From Anisakis pegreffii (taxonomy: Eukaryota; Nematoda; Chromadorea; Rhabditida; Anisakidae): 64,000 nucleotides of DNA. The position numbers were made by a program, and so were the translations under genes. The notes below the pieces were generated by a model. It saw only the letters and a program-made list of their open reading frames with translations. It was not told where the DNA came from and did not search any database. Positions 14,001 to 26,880 of this stretch are shown piece by piece. Each line of letters begins with the position of its first letter. Within the stretch, counting starts at the first letter, position 1. The stretch spans positions 304,707 through 368,706 of the forward strand of contig JAPYMA010003045.1 of NCBI GenBank assembly GCA_035041965.1, in the 5' to 3' direction.

Positions 14001-16305
14001 AATGAACATTATATCGCGAGCAAAAAATTGCATTTCTGACTGATAGATTTTACAAATTTATGTATAGTAAAAAGGCTGATGCGTTCTGGATAGTTCAGCA
14101 GGCTCGGTAACGTGTGCTGCTTACTTCTGAATGAAAAATATTGAATAGCGAAATGTGGGCGAACAAAAAATATTTCAGATTTTGAATGTCAGTTGAGCAC
14201 TATTCTAGAAGTGAACTTGTTCTCTTTTTGATGCTTTGAAATCAATTCTGCTCCATTGAATGACCGATCGACAGTGTAAGAGTGTTATGCTATAGGAAGA
14301 TTTCCGTTGTGTGCAAATGAGATTTTATTTGCTGATTCAGGCAGCAATATTGCAACACACTGCCGAACTGATTCAGTCATTACAAGCCGAGAAAATGCGT
14401 TTGCTCGAAGAGAAAGAGGCTGCGATTCAGGCCAAGAAACGTCGGATTGAAGGTATCTTTTCAACTTTGCATTCGAACTTTCGGGAACACTACGAGCCTT
14501 ACTATCAGTCAAACTTTGATTAGACGGGTTTAAAGCTCTTGTTCATTTAATCTGTTATTCATTACGACTTCTTATTTCATTGTTTGCAATCTGTAACTAA
14601 TGTGTTGTCTGTGTACTGTTCTACTGGAAAATTAACCAGGGAAAATGACAGATGAAGAGTCTCGAGAACGTGGTCTTGTCGACGAATTGACGGTAGCATT
14701 GGAGCAGGAGCGACGGTTACGTCAAATCTACGAGCAACAGTTGATTGAAAGGCGAGAACGTGATTCGATTCTGTCACCGATCTCAACACTCCCCACACCT
14801 TCGCAGTTAGCATCCTCAATTGTTGATTCAACCCTCATGCGACCTCGAACCGATTTGGCAGGTTGGCATAATCGTTTTTTTTTTTCATTTTAAGTCACCT
14901 TGCAAAGAGCGGTACCCGTGTTGCGTGGATGTGATCGTGTTGAATGATAACAGTTGAGTGTTGAATGAACCAGCTTTTTGAATGCGTCGTGCAAATTCGA
15001 GATTATATGTATGCGTTGCATAACCCATTGAAAGCTGTTCCGCTCATTCACCTTCAATTTCAATGCAAACCTCTTCAACATTGGCCTGAATCTCATTTAA
15101 GTGAAGGGCAATCACTTTGGGGTGACAGTCACTTTTGTTGGATCATATTTTAATCACCAAAGATTTTGTTTACAAATTATCAGTCAGTTATGGGTTGATT
15201 TGAAGTTATGGGTTGACAACGTTCAGAACGCTGCTTGACGTTGTTCACTCGTATATTTCTTATTGGGATAGGATACAGTTGCATCCATCTAATTGCTGCT
15301 AAGTGACACATCTGGTCAATTTATTCATTAGTGGTGGTATTGAATTATATCACGTTATCGGTGAAATTGTATAATGTAGCATGGATGCAGAACTGAACAG
15401 ATTTTGATTTGTGAACTGGCTGAATGTGGCAGGCGAGTGAATAGTTAAGGAAATATGATCTGAGGGGTTAAAATGATAATGTGATTAGTCGCGCTCAGTG
15501 CTAATATCGATGATCGGTTAATGTTGAGTTAATGCTGATTATAATAAGTGTCTGAAGTGACACTAACAATTTAAACACGGCAATACTGATGAATTGTTGT
15601 TTTGCTGCGATTATATGATAAAATTTGCTATGAAATGTTGTGTTTCAAACGATCTATTCGGTATGCTAGAGTAAAGCGATTGAATGATTTGATTGTGTTT
15701 CACAACTTACCAATAAATACGATACGTCGTCAATAACACGTGCTGATTGCATAAGGCTCGTGAGCTTTCGAGTATTCAACAAAAATTTTTTGATTTCAGG
15801 TTTATTGCCGCACGCAATGGCATTGGACAGTTTAGTGGGTGCAACGACAGCACCACCAACGGCGTACGTACGGTTGGATGCTGCATCTGCACTGAATCCT
15901 ACAACGAACGTCACTAGTAGCACTCTATCGCTAACGACGAATGGCGATGCTAACGCGAATGCTACGATTGCAACAACCACGAATAACAACACGTCCACCA
16001 ACAGTGGTTTCAAAACACCGACAGTTACGTGCATACCGCAAACATCTGCGTCTGCGAGTGCTTCCAATAATGGTTTCATCGGTAGCGCAACGAGCGCTTC
16101 GACAATAGTTGATGGTATGCCGCAAGCGCCGTTACTAATGAATTCAATGGAGAATCACTCGACTGCAAATTTGAGTCATCGGAATCTGAATGCTATCTTG
16201 GAGGCAATACGACATCTGGAGGGTGGCGCTGGTGTTGCGACTGCGAACAACAATATGATTGTTGCAAATTCAACACCACAACATTCGAATGTTCTTGTTC
16301 GTTAG
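5139..16305 (+). CDS. hlh-11: AP-4/TFAP4-type bHLH leucine-zipper transcription factor (hlh-11 class)
   Basis: Five exons join in frame with GT-AG introns: 5139-5248, 12770-12983, 14341-14452, 14640-14861, 15800-16305, giving 387 residues. The start is the first ATG after an in-frame TAA at 5118; a second ATG follows directly. Residues 1-66 are acidic and Ser-rich. The basic region is at about 69-83 with the E-box-contacting NERRR motif, followed by QSINAGFQSLRSLLP and the second helix with the leucine-rich segment SLQAEKMRLLEEK to about 145. The NERRRMQSINAGFQSL run is diagnostic of AP-4 rather than of Myc, Max or USF. Residues about 150-190 form a second charged coiled coil, as in TFAP4. 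The last exon is Ala/Thr/Asn/Ser-rich and disordered. The family binds CAGCTG-type E-boxes as homodimers in the nucleus. Intron 1 is 7.5 kb. A perfect-looking donor inside exon 1 (AAG|GTGAGT at 5193) cannot be used with exon 2 because it would create a stop. Confidence 0.93.
5249..12769 (+). other. Intron 1 of the bHLH gene (7.5 kb)
   Basis: Donor GTTGGT, acceptor TTTATAG. No nested gene was recognised on either strand. The open frames seen (for example 5568-5972 +, 9897-10263 -) have no family resemblance. It holds a pyrimidine-rich tract at about 7389-7506 and imperfect GGTAGTAAT-type repeats near 6435-6463. Long first introns often carry enhancers, but nothing in the sequence proves this here. 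Confidence 0.7.
7389..7506 (+). repeat. Polypyrimidine-rich tract
   Basis: About 118 bp made largely of T and C (TTTTTTTGC, TTTCTTTCTTCCTTTC, CTCTCCCTTCCCTC, CTTTCTCCCTTC) within intron 1 of the bHLH gene. It is followed by a GGGGAGGGGG segment at about 7514-7523. Its interrupted C/T composition suggests simple-sequence drift. Confidence 0.6.
13910..13998. repeat. Long perfect TA/AT microsatellite
   Basis: An uninterrupted alternating TA tract of about 89 bp lies in intron 2 of the bHLH gene. Open frames across it read as Tyr-Ile repeats and are artefacts. Tracts of this length are usually highly polymorphic and can extrude as cruciforms. Confidence 0.97.
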
Positions 16306-16326
16306 GCGGATGATTGTTGTTTTTAA

Positions 16327-16376
16327 TTTGTTTGTTTGTTTATTTGTTTGTTTGTTGTTGTTGTTGCTGTTGTTTT
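16327..16376 (+). repeat. TTTG / TTG simple repeat in the 3' UTR
   Basis: A run of TTTG units, then TTG units, starts about 20 bp after the bHLH stop codon, so it is probably transcribed into its 3' UTR. Confidence 0.85.
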
Positions 16377-16778
16377 TGATGATGATCGATCGGTTTGTTG
16401 TCAACGTTTTCGAGTAATGTCGCACGACGTACTTCAATTTCATTTCTTGTTTTTCAAACGTTGAGCAAAATTTTGATTTCGTTTAGCTTATCCGTCGTGG
16501 TGAAGTTGAATTTTGTGATTGAACGTTAGGACAAAGTTTATAATTGGTTCACGGTAACTATTTTGATGATTGTTGTTATTTCAAGCAATTTTCATGGCCA
16601 AAAAATTGGTCGTGTGAACTCATTCCAGTGTAGCGTAATTCTTCCTGTCTTTCTCAATGTACTAGTATCATTTCGCAGAAGAAATCATGTGGAAATTATT
16701 TATTATTTTCGAGAATCGAATTCTTTTAAGTACATTTCTAATTATTGCATTTATGTGATATTACGCAACGAGCTACAG

Positions 16779-16789
16779 AATAAAATAAA
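16779..16789 (+). terminator. Polyadenylation signals of the bHLH gene
   Basis: Two overlapping AATAAA hexamers (16779-16784 and 16784-16789) lie about 475 bp downstream of the stop codon. They are the best-looking cleavage signals nearby. Assignment is by position; nothing else marks the end of the transcript. Confidence 0.55.
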
Positions 16790-19700
16790 GAATACGGATA
16801 CCGTTTGGATTGCCTGACATTACTCGTAGATCCAGATTAATGCACGCGTTGTTTATGTGTGTATCAGTGGCCGAATCGTCCGTACCTGTTTATTCCAAAA
16901 TGAATAATTGGACATGAAAATACGCAGGCATTTTATTTATGATCAGCTACGAATTCATTTCCTTCTTTATAAGATACTTCTGAAGAACGATTCGAAAAGT
17001 TTGAAATTACTTCCACAGCATTTGAAAAGATATTTTTCGAGGTTCGTTTCGACGACATGTATCACCCAACAGCGTTTCTTTTCGTGAATAGTTTCAGCAT
17101 CGACAATGTTTAGCAACTGTTACAGACTTTACGGCCGAGATGAATTAGGTGTCGAAGAAATGTTATCTTAGGATCGCTAATTGTTGTTGTTCTATGAATG
17201 GGTTGTTGAACCGATTTTCGGTTGATTGTGTAACATTGTGGCTGTAGTATTGAAGTTGCATCAAGCATATATGAACACTGAATAGCTTTTTAATTTGGTG
17301 TCGTAGTTGGCCACGAAAACAATCACACGAAAATCATGCTCAGTCGACCCTCATTGTTGTTCTAAGTGATCGCTTCTTGGATGTTATTTAGAATCATCAG
17401 TCGCCTTCAGTGAAAATATGCCATCAATTTTCAGTTATTAATTGCTAATAACTTATATCTCAAAGGCTTGTTATTTGTTATGATGATATTCAGTCGGTTT
17501 GTTTGATGATCATTGTTGATATTAATACTCACCATTTGCAAGGATATTCCATTGTCCTCTCATTCATCTTAAGTCTTCATCATTGATCTTTACAATTCAA
17601 CTTTTCGTTTCGTCTGTTGAATAGCGCGGAGAATAAGTTAGTTGTTTCATGCTGAAAAAAAAACGGAAATTGGAGGAAGCAGATTTGAGCAGTATTGAAC
17701 TATACGGATTACGGTGGTTTGAAGGCTACTTTTTGACGATGAAAATGTGAAATATAATTGGAACTGACGCAGTGTTTAGTGGCAACGCGAATATCGTTCG
17801 AACGAAAGAGAGATTCGGAGCTCTGAGATGAGTGTATCGGTGAACCTGACCAAAAGATTGCGCACTGAATTGAGAAGATATTCTGTAAAACTCAGCAAAA
17901 ACTTTTCGTTCATTTGCATTTTTTTTGCAACAAAAAGAAACAGAAATTTGTCAATTAGACTGATTACGGAGGACAAAAACTATGTGAAGGAACAGTCCGC
18001 ACATGCGATTTTTTCAGAATGAATTCTATTTAAAATGATCTGCTTCAATTATATTATGTCTTCTTCACATTCTACCGCTTATTTTATTATATCAGACGTA
18101 AATTCTCAAATAATTCCCTGAATTATTATTATTTCAACATTTACCGTGAATAATTCAGTTCAATTTTATCTGCTTCTTGCTAAACGTGGCTATGAGTTTT
18201 AATTGCGTTTTAAAACGCTTTTGTTCAATTGTTGGTCGTATGTTGTGGTGGTTAATCGTTAATGATTCATGCGGACAATGAAGATTTCTTGTTGTTAGAT
18301 CACTATTAGTGAATAGTATTTATTCGTTTATTTATTTATAACTTTCATTAAATTGTTTGTTTCTTAATTATATTGTTTGTTAAGCTTTCTTCTAATCATT
18401 GTTTTGTTCTCTTTATTTATTTTTTGACTGTTTCTCCAACTTTTACTCATCCACTATTCACATCGTTTATCCATATTTTTGGTTTTTCGCTTCTGATCCA
18501 TTTTGTTGGTGAGGAACAATAAGGCTTTTATCATGAACAACGACTGAAATTATATCCATGAACCGGTGCAGTTTGTTGTTCGATGATGACGAATGAATGA
18601 ATGAATGGTTTTGCTTTGATTTGATGATAATCGTTGTGGTGTGTAATTGCTGAGTGATGCTGGTTGCTGAATGGCCTTGTTCCATCTTTTTACTACATCA
18701 TCTCATAAATTTTTTATCATATTCAAACGCTTGCAAGACATCTTCATGTCTCATACACAACATGAACACATCGAATCTTTGTGAAGTCCAATGCTGTTCG
18801 AAGATAATTTTCAACAGAGCGCACATTATGCCCATATAAGCACATGTTCCTCGACCGAGAATCGAAAGTTGTGAATTGTGATAAAATTATTTCGAAACGG
18901 TGATAAAATACAACTCGTTAATTTGCTTTCAGAATCGATGAATCCCTAATTTTAGTTTTGTTTCGTATTTGTCAAATAGTTGCAATTTTTTTGCTATATT
19001 TTTGATCAAACCTTACATGTTGTCTAGGAAGTTAACACAACTGGTGATTGAATGGATCAGATTTTTGTTGTTGGAAAATCTGCCAAAATTCTTTTCCATA
19101 CTCGACTGCATAACTTTCGGATGGGTGGTTCGTTGATTGCTATGTCAGGAACATTCCATTTCTTTATTCCTTTTAGATAATTTATTCTTTTGCTAACAAC
19201 AGCATAAACACTCAATCATATACTCACTTCCTGGTTTGTGCACATGAAAATGTGTTTAGCGGTGGGAATTCGTTATCTGCTATACGCTTGACGCTTTCGT
19301 TATACCTTTTTTTCAGATTCATCATTGTTTGACCATTCCATAGTCGCAATTATGTAATGTGTAATTGGTCGTTTTCGTTTCGTTCCATAATAAATCTTAT
19401 TGTCATTTATTTTATATATTCGCTTGCTCAGCATTGTAATGTTTAGTGGTTGGTCACATAAGAATATTATTTTCGGATAACAAATTGACGGTATGAACGT
19501 TTGGATTTTTTGATTGCATCGAAACTTTTGAAATTCTCAACCATCATTTCATATTGGCTGTTTATTTTTTGTTTGTTCCCTCTCTCTCTGTCTCAGTGAA
19601 CGAATAAAAACAATTCTTGAGAATGATATTTGTTGGAATGCTTTGATAAATGGTTGTTTCGTTATGACGCATACGCAAACTTTTCTCTCGTCTTCATTAT

Positions 19701-22700
19701 GGTCGTCATTATTATTATTGTTATTAATATGGTTGTTTGTTAAAAAATTGTTGATCAGTTGAAACGTTTTTAACACACATTCATAAACAGAAATGCATTC
19801 ATGATAACAACCTACGGAAGACCACAACGGAGGATCTGCTGGAGGTTATGTTATGCTCATAAATTTCGATGGAGAGAGCTGTTTCGTTGCATTCAAGATG
19901 CCAGAGGATTTTAGATTTTTGATAAATCGACCAATGTTGAGTAGGTGAAAATCTGCATTCATATAGCTCTAAATTCTCACATCATAGGCGATTTTACGAC
20001 TGAAAAAAGTATCAACTGAAAGCCTTATCGAATTATTACTTCCATAAGCCGTTTGAAGCTGTTGAGCCATTTTACTGCTAGAAAATTGATCTTTCAACAA
20101 AGATTTTTTTTGTTTTATAGCTAAGAAAACATCGCAGTATTTATTCGCAACCGAAGTGAACGTTGATATAGATGAAGAATTGACCCAGAATTTCTGGATG
20201 TTATGTTTCCAGAATGATTTTTTGAAAGTTGTTCATAGAGAGCTACAAATTGAAGTTTCCAATGTTTACGATTAAGCACCTTTCTTGTGGTCCCTACGAC
20301 CGACAGTGTATGCTGATTCAGTCTTCCTTTGTATGGGAATGTGAACGTGCGGTAATGAAAGAACTAAGTGCTCCAACCGTTTCTAATTCTCCCTTCATTT
20401 CAATTTCGTTGCATCTACAACTAATCACAAAAGTAATGCAGTGATAAAGTACTTATCGCTGAGCGTTTTTGATGAAGACTGATGTCGTTAATCCTTCTTA
20501 TCTTCTCACAGAAAAGACGATAATAAAAAGCGATTGTTTTGTGCATTCTACCTTGACTGTGCATGAAGTTTATTTACTTTATAGTATTTATTCATTTATA
20601 CCCAATCAAACAGCACAACGAAAACTTAAACTAAGTCACTTTCTGACTGCCGTTCTTTTGAACAGAAGTTTAGTTTTTAACTTTCGATAATGTGTACAGT
20701 TATGAGTGATCACCGAAGTCACCGCTTTGTTGCATTCAGATTTGATATCATGGTTATTTGACACTGGACGTAAATTTCAAATTATTTTCCTCCATAGTTT
20801 TATTGCTGATGCACAGGAGATTTTTCACTTTATTCATTTATATGTAGGTGTGACCACCGTTTATCCTTGAAAACAGTACTGCATAATAAAAAAATCAGTG
20901 AAACTTACTGCAAATTTTTCATGTTCGGCAATTTTTTTTTCATCATACTCAATTGAGAATTTGGTTTTTCGAACTTTTGACCTTCAATAAATCTTCCACC
21001 CGATATTTATTAAATTGTAGTTTTTTATGGTGAAATTCTGGTGTGATTGTGTTCAAATTGAATTCATCAACAAATGCTTTCGCTTGAATAAGAAATAAAT
21101 GAATGCTATCATTCTTATCATTTATTTTTCTTGGAATTATGATCTCAAAGTTGGACCAAACTATTTCGCTGAAGTTTCGGTTCAGCTGCACTAGGTTTTT
21201 TTTTGAATCGTCGAGAACGATTGAGATGTCGATAGAAATGCTCAATGAGATGTTATGTTCTCTGCGGATAAAATTCAATAGGCCACTTGAATGAGCAATG
21301 CAGATCGAGAGAGTGATCAGCTGTGATCAATTTGTTTAATTAGTAATCTCTAACGTCAGTTGCTGCGATATGCAAACGTGTCTATTGGATGAACGTCACA
21401 TTTTATATTACTTCGGCCATAGTCTGCGTTGCTCCATCGTCGTTGAATACATACATACAGATGTCAGTTTCGATGATTTATTGTAAGCGAAGTAGAGAAT
21501 AAATTCACTGTATCATTTGTTCTTTGATGCACAAAAAAAAGAATAATTCACATCGTTAGTTAGTGCTGTTGAACTATGAATAATTTTCGGTTCAAGTGAA
21601 GTGCAAACGTTTGATCAATAAAATTCTCTCGATGAAATTCTCCCAACTTACAATCATGGAAAAGTGGAGATGAGGAGAAATCGGATTTACTTATTCTTAA
21701 TGATTGATACGAAGCGTTCCGTTTAACATTTCGAACGAATTCCTAGCTTTAAAGAGCAAAAAACTACATTTTTGACTGAAATTTTGCAAATTAATCTTAT
21801 TTTTCTGTCGAATTTTTTGCTAACACTTTATTGCCGTCCAAAAAAAAGCGTTCACGCGGTGCATTTAACATCATCCATTTCTATTTCAATATTTTCACCA
21901 CGTTTCACCTCAGTCTCGTTCATCTTCATTCACAGCACAGTTCGATTCAGTCAACAAATCAAAACTTCTTTCACATACCGTGTACGTGACCATTGCTAAC
22001 AATCGAAAATGCTTTAGAGGATCCACTCAATAGGACTGCATAAAATAAAAACCCAAGAATTACAGTGAAAGATGAATGGCTGATATCGTTAACAAAGTTA
22101 AGTGATTAGGTAAACATTGAAAATACTCGTACATCTTTCACATAATCAGTAAGAATAAAGTACATAAATCATGAGATGTTGGATTATTATTTATGCAACG
22201 TTTGACTGTACACATGAAATATAAACATTACTGAAATTCTTGTACTGTGATGAAGTTGTGTGCTGTCTTTTTGAATGCATAGTTTTGATATGACAACACG
22301 CTCAATAGCACGTACAAGCGAACAGTTATTTTGTAACATTTATGCAAATAACGAAATATTTGATGGGTGTACAGATTCAGTTGAGTGCTGCTGCATATTT
22401 CAGTTGTTAACACTTATTCGTTCTTAATTTCTGTATAGTCGAAAAAAGGTTTTACAATGAAGTTCTCTTACGTTTTCAGTTTAGTCAATCTATTTGTGCA
22501 CAACAGAACGGCGTTTCGATCAGAAGGATAATCGATGATAAACTACAAAGAATGTCTCGGCATTGGTGCTGTTCCGATCAGCATATTGGAACGACATGAC
22601 AGTTGAACTTAGGACGCAGAGTGATTATTATCGTTGCGTTCTTTAATCATTCACGATTGTTGCTTAAGAATACTTTGACAAGTGATAAATGAAAAATGCA

Positions 22701-22919
22701 AATGATTATGATTAATGCTCGAGAGGCAATAAAGTGAAATAATTTTTTAATGGTATTTTCAATCAAGACGACGACAATGACCTGAACCGTTCTTTTATCT
22801 GTTAAGAATGAATAATGCAATTTTGAAATCTAGGTACGTATCGGTAAACCTGTTTTTTGTACTGTTCATGCTGATGTATTATTCTCATTACAAATTCACT
22901 CTCACTGCGAATCAACCAG

Positions 22920-22986
22920 TTGCGGTTAGAATGATGCATGTCTCAACTTACTTCATAATTTGAAACACGCATCATTCTAACCGCAA
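22920..22986. repeat. 18-bp perfect inverted repeat (short hairpin)
   Basis: Left arm 22920-22937 (TTGCGGTTAGAATGATGC) is the exact reverse complement of 22969-22986, with a 31-nt loop. The match stops abruptly at both ends. It could be the remains of a short transposon terminal repeat or a structured RNA or DNA element. The stem is too short for a typical miRNA precursor unless G-U pairs extend it, which I did not see. Confidence 0.8.
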
Positions 22987-25900
22987 TTGAGCAGCTGAAT
23001 CGTTAAACAATTGCATCTGATAAGGTATATGGATCTTTTGAACTTTCTCTGCATGATATTCTTTGAAAAATATATGCCCAACAACGAAACAAAGAAGGTA
23101 CAATATTGGGTATTGATTTCAGCATGTACTTATCATACCAATCAAAATGGTTCAATTTGATTCCGAAAACAAAAACGAAAAACTATAGAATTTACCCTAT
23201 AGAAATGAGTTTCTTGTTGAGCACTGATGAATTTGGAAAATAGTTTTCGAAGAAATCCGATGACGATAAAATCAAGTAGATTTCAAAAATGATAGGTCCC
23301 TTCCTATTCGGCGGCTTTTTTGGCACCAAATAGAAAATGTTCACTGTTCACTGGCATCGTATATCGGCTTAAACGAAAAAAACTATTAGTCTGTTTAGGG
23401 CAAAGAAAAAAGAATCATTTCACTTGCTCACAATCAGCTACACTCGAATGCGTTTCTGTCAGACACTGAATTTTTAAATAATTGCACTTGTATAATTTAC
23501 TCATTCTCACGTAGACAAACGATTGTGTACATAAAAGCGACGAATAATGAAGTGTGCAATGAAAGTATACAATCGAAACTGATAATGAACAGTTTTAATT
23601 GCATCAAATTGCGGAGGTTTACGGTACTATGTTGCGATACTATTCAACGTCATAACGTTTCAAAATGTTTAAATAAATACTTTACGGTACTATGTTAGTT
23701 TATAGCATGATAGTCGATCAAATAGCATCCTTTTTAGAGCATGTTAGCATTTCACGTATCCTGATTACAAATAACTTGCAATGAGGATGCGACAAATTCC
23801 TTCAGCATGCATCACATAAGAAGCGTGAACGTTGTAAATTTTTTTGATTATTTGATTAAGCACGATCATAAAACACCTTAATTGGTCAGAACGTTATCAG
23901 TGAAATTCAATGTTCCGGCAGTTAACTCCGCGTTGTTTAATACCATGATGTCATGCAATGGGCACTTATATAATTTATTTACAATTTGATAGGTGAAACC
24001 TGTAAAAGAGCTCAGCATTCGAACACACCAACAGGGAATACAAATGCACAGTAATCAGACGATGATAACTTCGATTTACTTCCAACATCAGTCTTTTTTT
24101 TGTTTTTGCGGTCTTCGATAAACTGCTATCGTTCATCGGTACAAGACCGCTCAATCAAATATCTTAACATCAGTCTGTGTATGGCATTTGTAATACAATG
24201 CTGCGAATATTTCATAAAGATTATTTAATGGTTTCTACCAGCTCGGAGACATTTGGTCATACTGTTTATCGTACTATTTATCATTGTCGTACTGCTTATC
24301 TCTAATGAAAGTTAAGTTATAAGTTGTCTCTGTTTTTTAGACAAATTTTCGAGATTCTTCTACAATAAGATAACTTTTATGTGGAACACGAGCCTAGTTT
24401 TTTGCATTTTTGATAGATCGATGGAGCATAATCTCTTGCAATGTCTATCACAATTTCGAAATGAACATTACTACTTTAACGACAATATTTTTAAATTGAT
24501 ACTGAAGTGTTTGTTCTGGGGCCTTATATTTCTCAACAACGTTGCAATACTGAAGATAGTTTTCCACATCAATTTTACTTCGAGTTTTTTGTTTAACCTG
24601 ATGATATTCAGACGCATTTTTTGTGTTTTGGTGAATTTTTCCATTCGAAAACATGTTGATTTTTTCTATTCACATGAAAAATTTTTCTGTTTGCAATCCG
24701 AAAATATTTTGCTGTCAAGTAAAAATGTGTTGCAGTAAGCAATCGCAAGTGAGTGCGACTGCATTGAAAGATAATGAGTAACGTTGAAATTTGTTGTTTT
24801 TTCTTCGTCTGAGATACGGAGATGATGTGATTAAGCACAATGGAACGCTGCTTTATACCATTGAAACTATATAATAAAATGTCTTTTTTTTCAGTTGAAG
24901 CATGCTGCTTCACTTATCAAAAATTACCAATATTTCGTTCGATTTACAATTAGATGCAAAAAATTCAGTCGAAACCTAATAATTCACGCACCAAAACTTA
25001 ACAATATTTCGTTTCATACACAATTAGAGACAAAAAAGTTAAGCGTATTGCTTGCAAATTTCGTGTTCCGTTGACAAGCTCACATTCATTGTTGGCGTGT
25101 TTTTATGGCTTCAACTATTTGCTCAAAATAATGCTAGGATGCGTACAATCCAAACGCAATTTCAAATGAATCTTCAACATGAAGATAAGATAGTTGCAGT
25201 CGAATAATGCAGTTTTTGATTACGATCAACTGATCAGCAGCTATTCAATCAAAAACAAAAATTGCAAGCAGCAAAGCAATCAATATCACGCTCGTTGAAT
25301 TCAAAGCGTAAATCAAAAACAATTGATGTCGTCACTGAGTATCGAAGCAAAATGAGCCAACAACCTCAAGAATACTGCACGGTTCGTCTGCGCTTGATAA
25401 TGCCTGCACTGAGTCATGTAGAGTTACGGAGAGTTTGAATGAGGATTTCTATATTGAAAGCCTTCAAGAAACTGAAGTAACAACATATTCACGAATAGGA
25501 ATCGTTTTGTAGAGTAGTTAGAGATTCATTACGAACTGAAATGCGATTTCTATGTTTATTTGCAATAATTTATACTGCAAACTAGGCACTGCTAAATGTG
25601 CTTAGTTCAACGAATGACTCAATGAATAAATATTTTCGACGTTAAGCAACCTCATAACAAAGAAACCACATCAAAATATGGTAATCATACAATAGAAACG
25701 ATTTCATGATTCAGAATCTGAACCTTGAAAAGGGCTGCGCTCCAAAGACTCGTTCGATTATCACATTTCTCTTATCATTTTGGTATTTACTTGCAAAATG
25801 CAAAATTGCAAATTGCAAAAATACACCGATGCAAAATCTTTAGCTCGTTAGATCGTATCAAAACCAAAGAAAAAAAGGCGATATCATATGCAAGAGATAT

Positions 25901-26689
25901 GTACGAGCACATAGTTAATTTTGTGGTTCGAACGTTGATCAGAAAAGAACGTGCAAGTATTTATTCACTGGTGAAAAAAGAAACAAAGAAGTGAAAATGT
26001 CTCAAAGGTAGTTCGATTCGATGAAAATAAAAAACGAATTGATTAATTTGCTCACGAACTGAAAGCATCAGATGGCACGTTTCACTCACACATTTGCTTA
26101 ACGACCATTATTCTTCATTCTCCTCAATAAATGATCATTTCACTTTTTATGAAAACTTCAATTTGAAATGTTCATTTTTTAAGATTTTTCACGCAGCTAC
26201 TTTGAAATGAATGTTCAAGTGTTCAATTCGATGATAGAAACAATGTTCAATCCTGATGAACTTGCACATAAGATTTAGCCTTTTCTTTCAAATTTCGCCC
26301 AAGCGAAATTACATCAAGAGAGTTAATTCGTAAATACTGATTTGGTCCATCCATTCCCATCATTTAACAATCATGCTGCATGAATGGTTCTGTTCTTTGA
26401 TAAAAAGTGCTCACACTTCAAGAAATCCAATTTAATCGTTGTGACAGTTAACGTACCAATCAGTCATCTAATTGTAAGTGAGCATCAAACTGGAAAAAAA
26501 AACGTAACAAAATGTGTGTTGCAATTTCTGAAGGCATTGATTAGGTAATAACAGTATGAATTGAGCTCGTGTAATGTTCGATAGTAATCTCATGCCGCTT
26601 CCAGGGCTGATTGAAGTGATGAATGATCAGTGACGCCTAAGAAATGAGGAATAATTAGAAGGCAAACAAATTACTCCTAAAAAGAGCAC

Positions 26690-26880
26690 ATCAACATTCG
26701 GTAACCGGAGCTAAGACATGTGTGACAGTTTTTTCCGAATCCAGAATGTTCCAAAGCCCAAGTCGAGGCAGAGCAGAAAAAATTTTGGAGCTCGAGCCGG
26801 AATTTTCGAAAATGCCGAGTCGGTGTCGGAAATTCTGAGAACGCGGAACTGGAATCAAAGCTGGGTCAATTTTTGTTTTT
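26690..26880. repeat. GC-richer repeat-like patch with CGGAGC/GAGCCGG motifs
   Basis: About 190 bp with recurring short motifs (ACCGGAGCT, GGAGCTCGAGCCGG, GCCGAGTCGG, CGTTCTCAG in complement) contrast in composition with the AT-rich flanks. Similar GAGTCGG/GAGCCGG wording occurs in non-autonomous DNA transposon remnants of many animals, so it may be a decayed mobile element. I found no clear terminal repeats or target-site duplication. Confidence 0.35.

Noticed and set aside
13814..14039. Tyr-Ile repeat proteins across the AT microsatellite
   Set aside because: Simple translation of a dinucleotide repeat.
24379..24738. 119-codon frame in the gene desert, rich in Phe and Leu
   Set aside because: Low-complexity hydrophobic composition expected from T-rich DNA; an overlapping frame exists on the other strand and no family resemblance was found.
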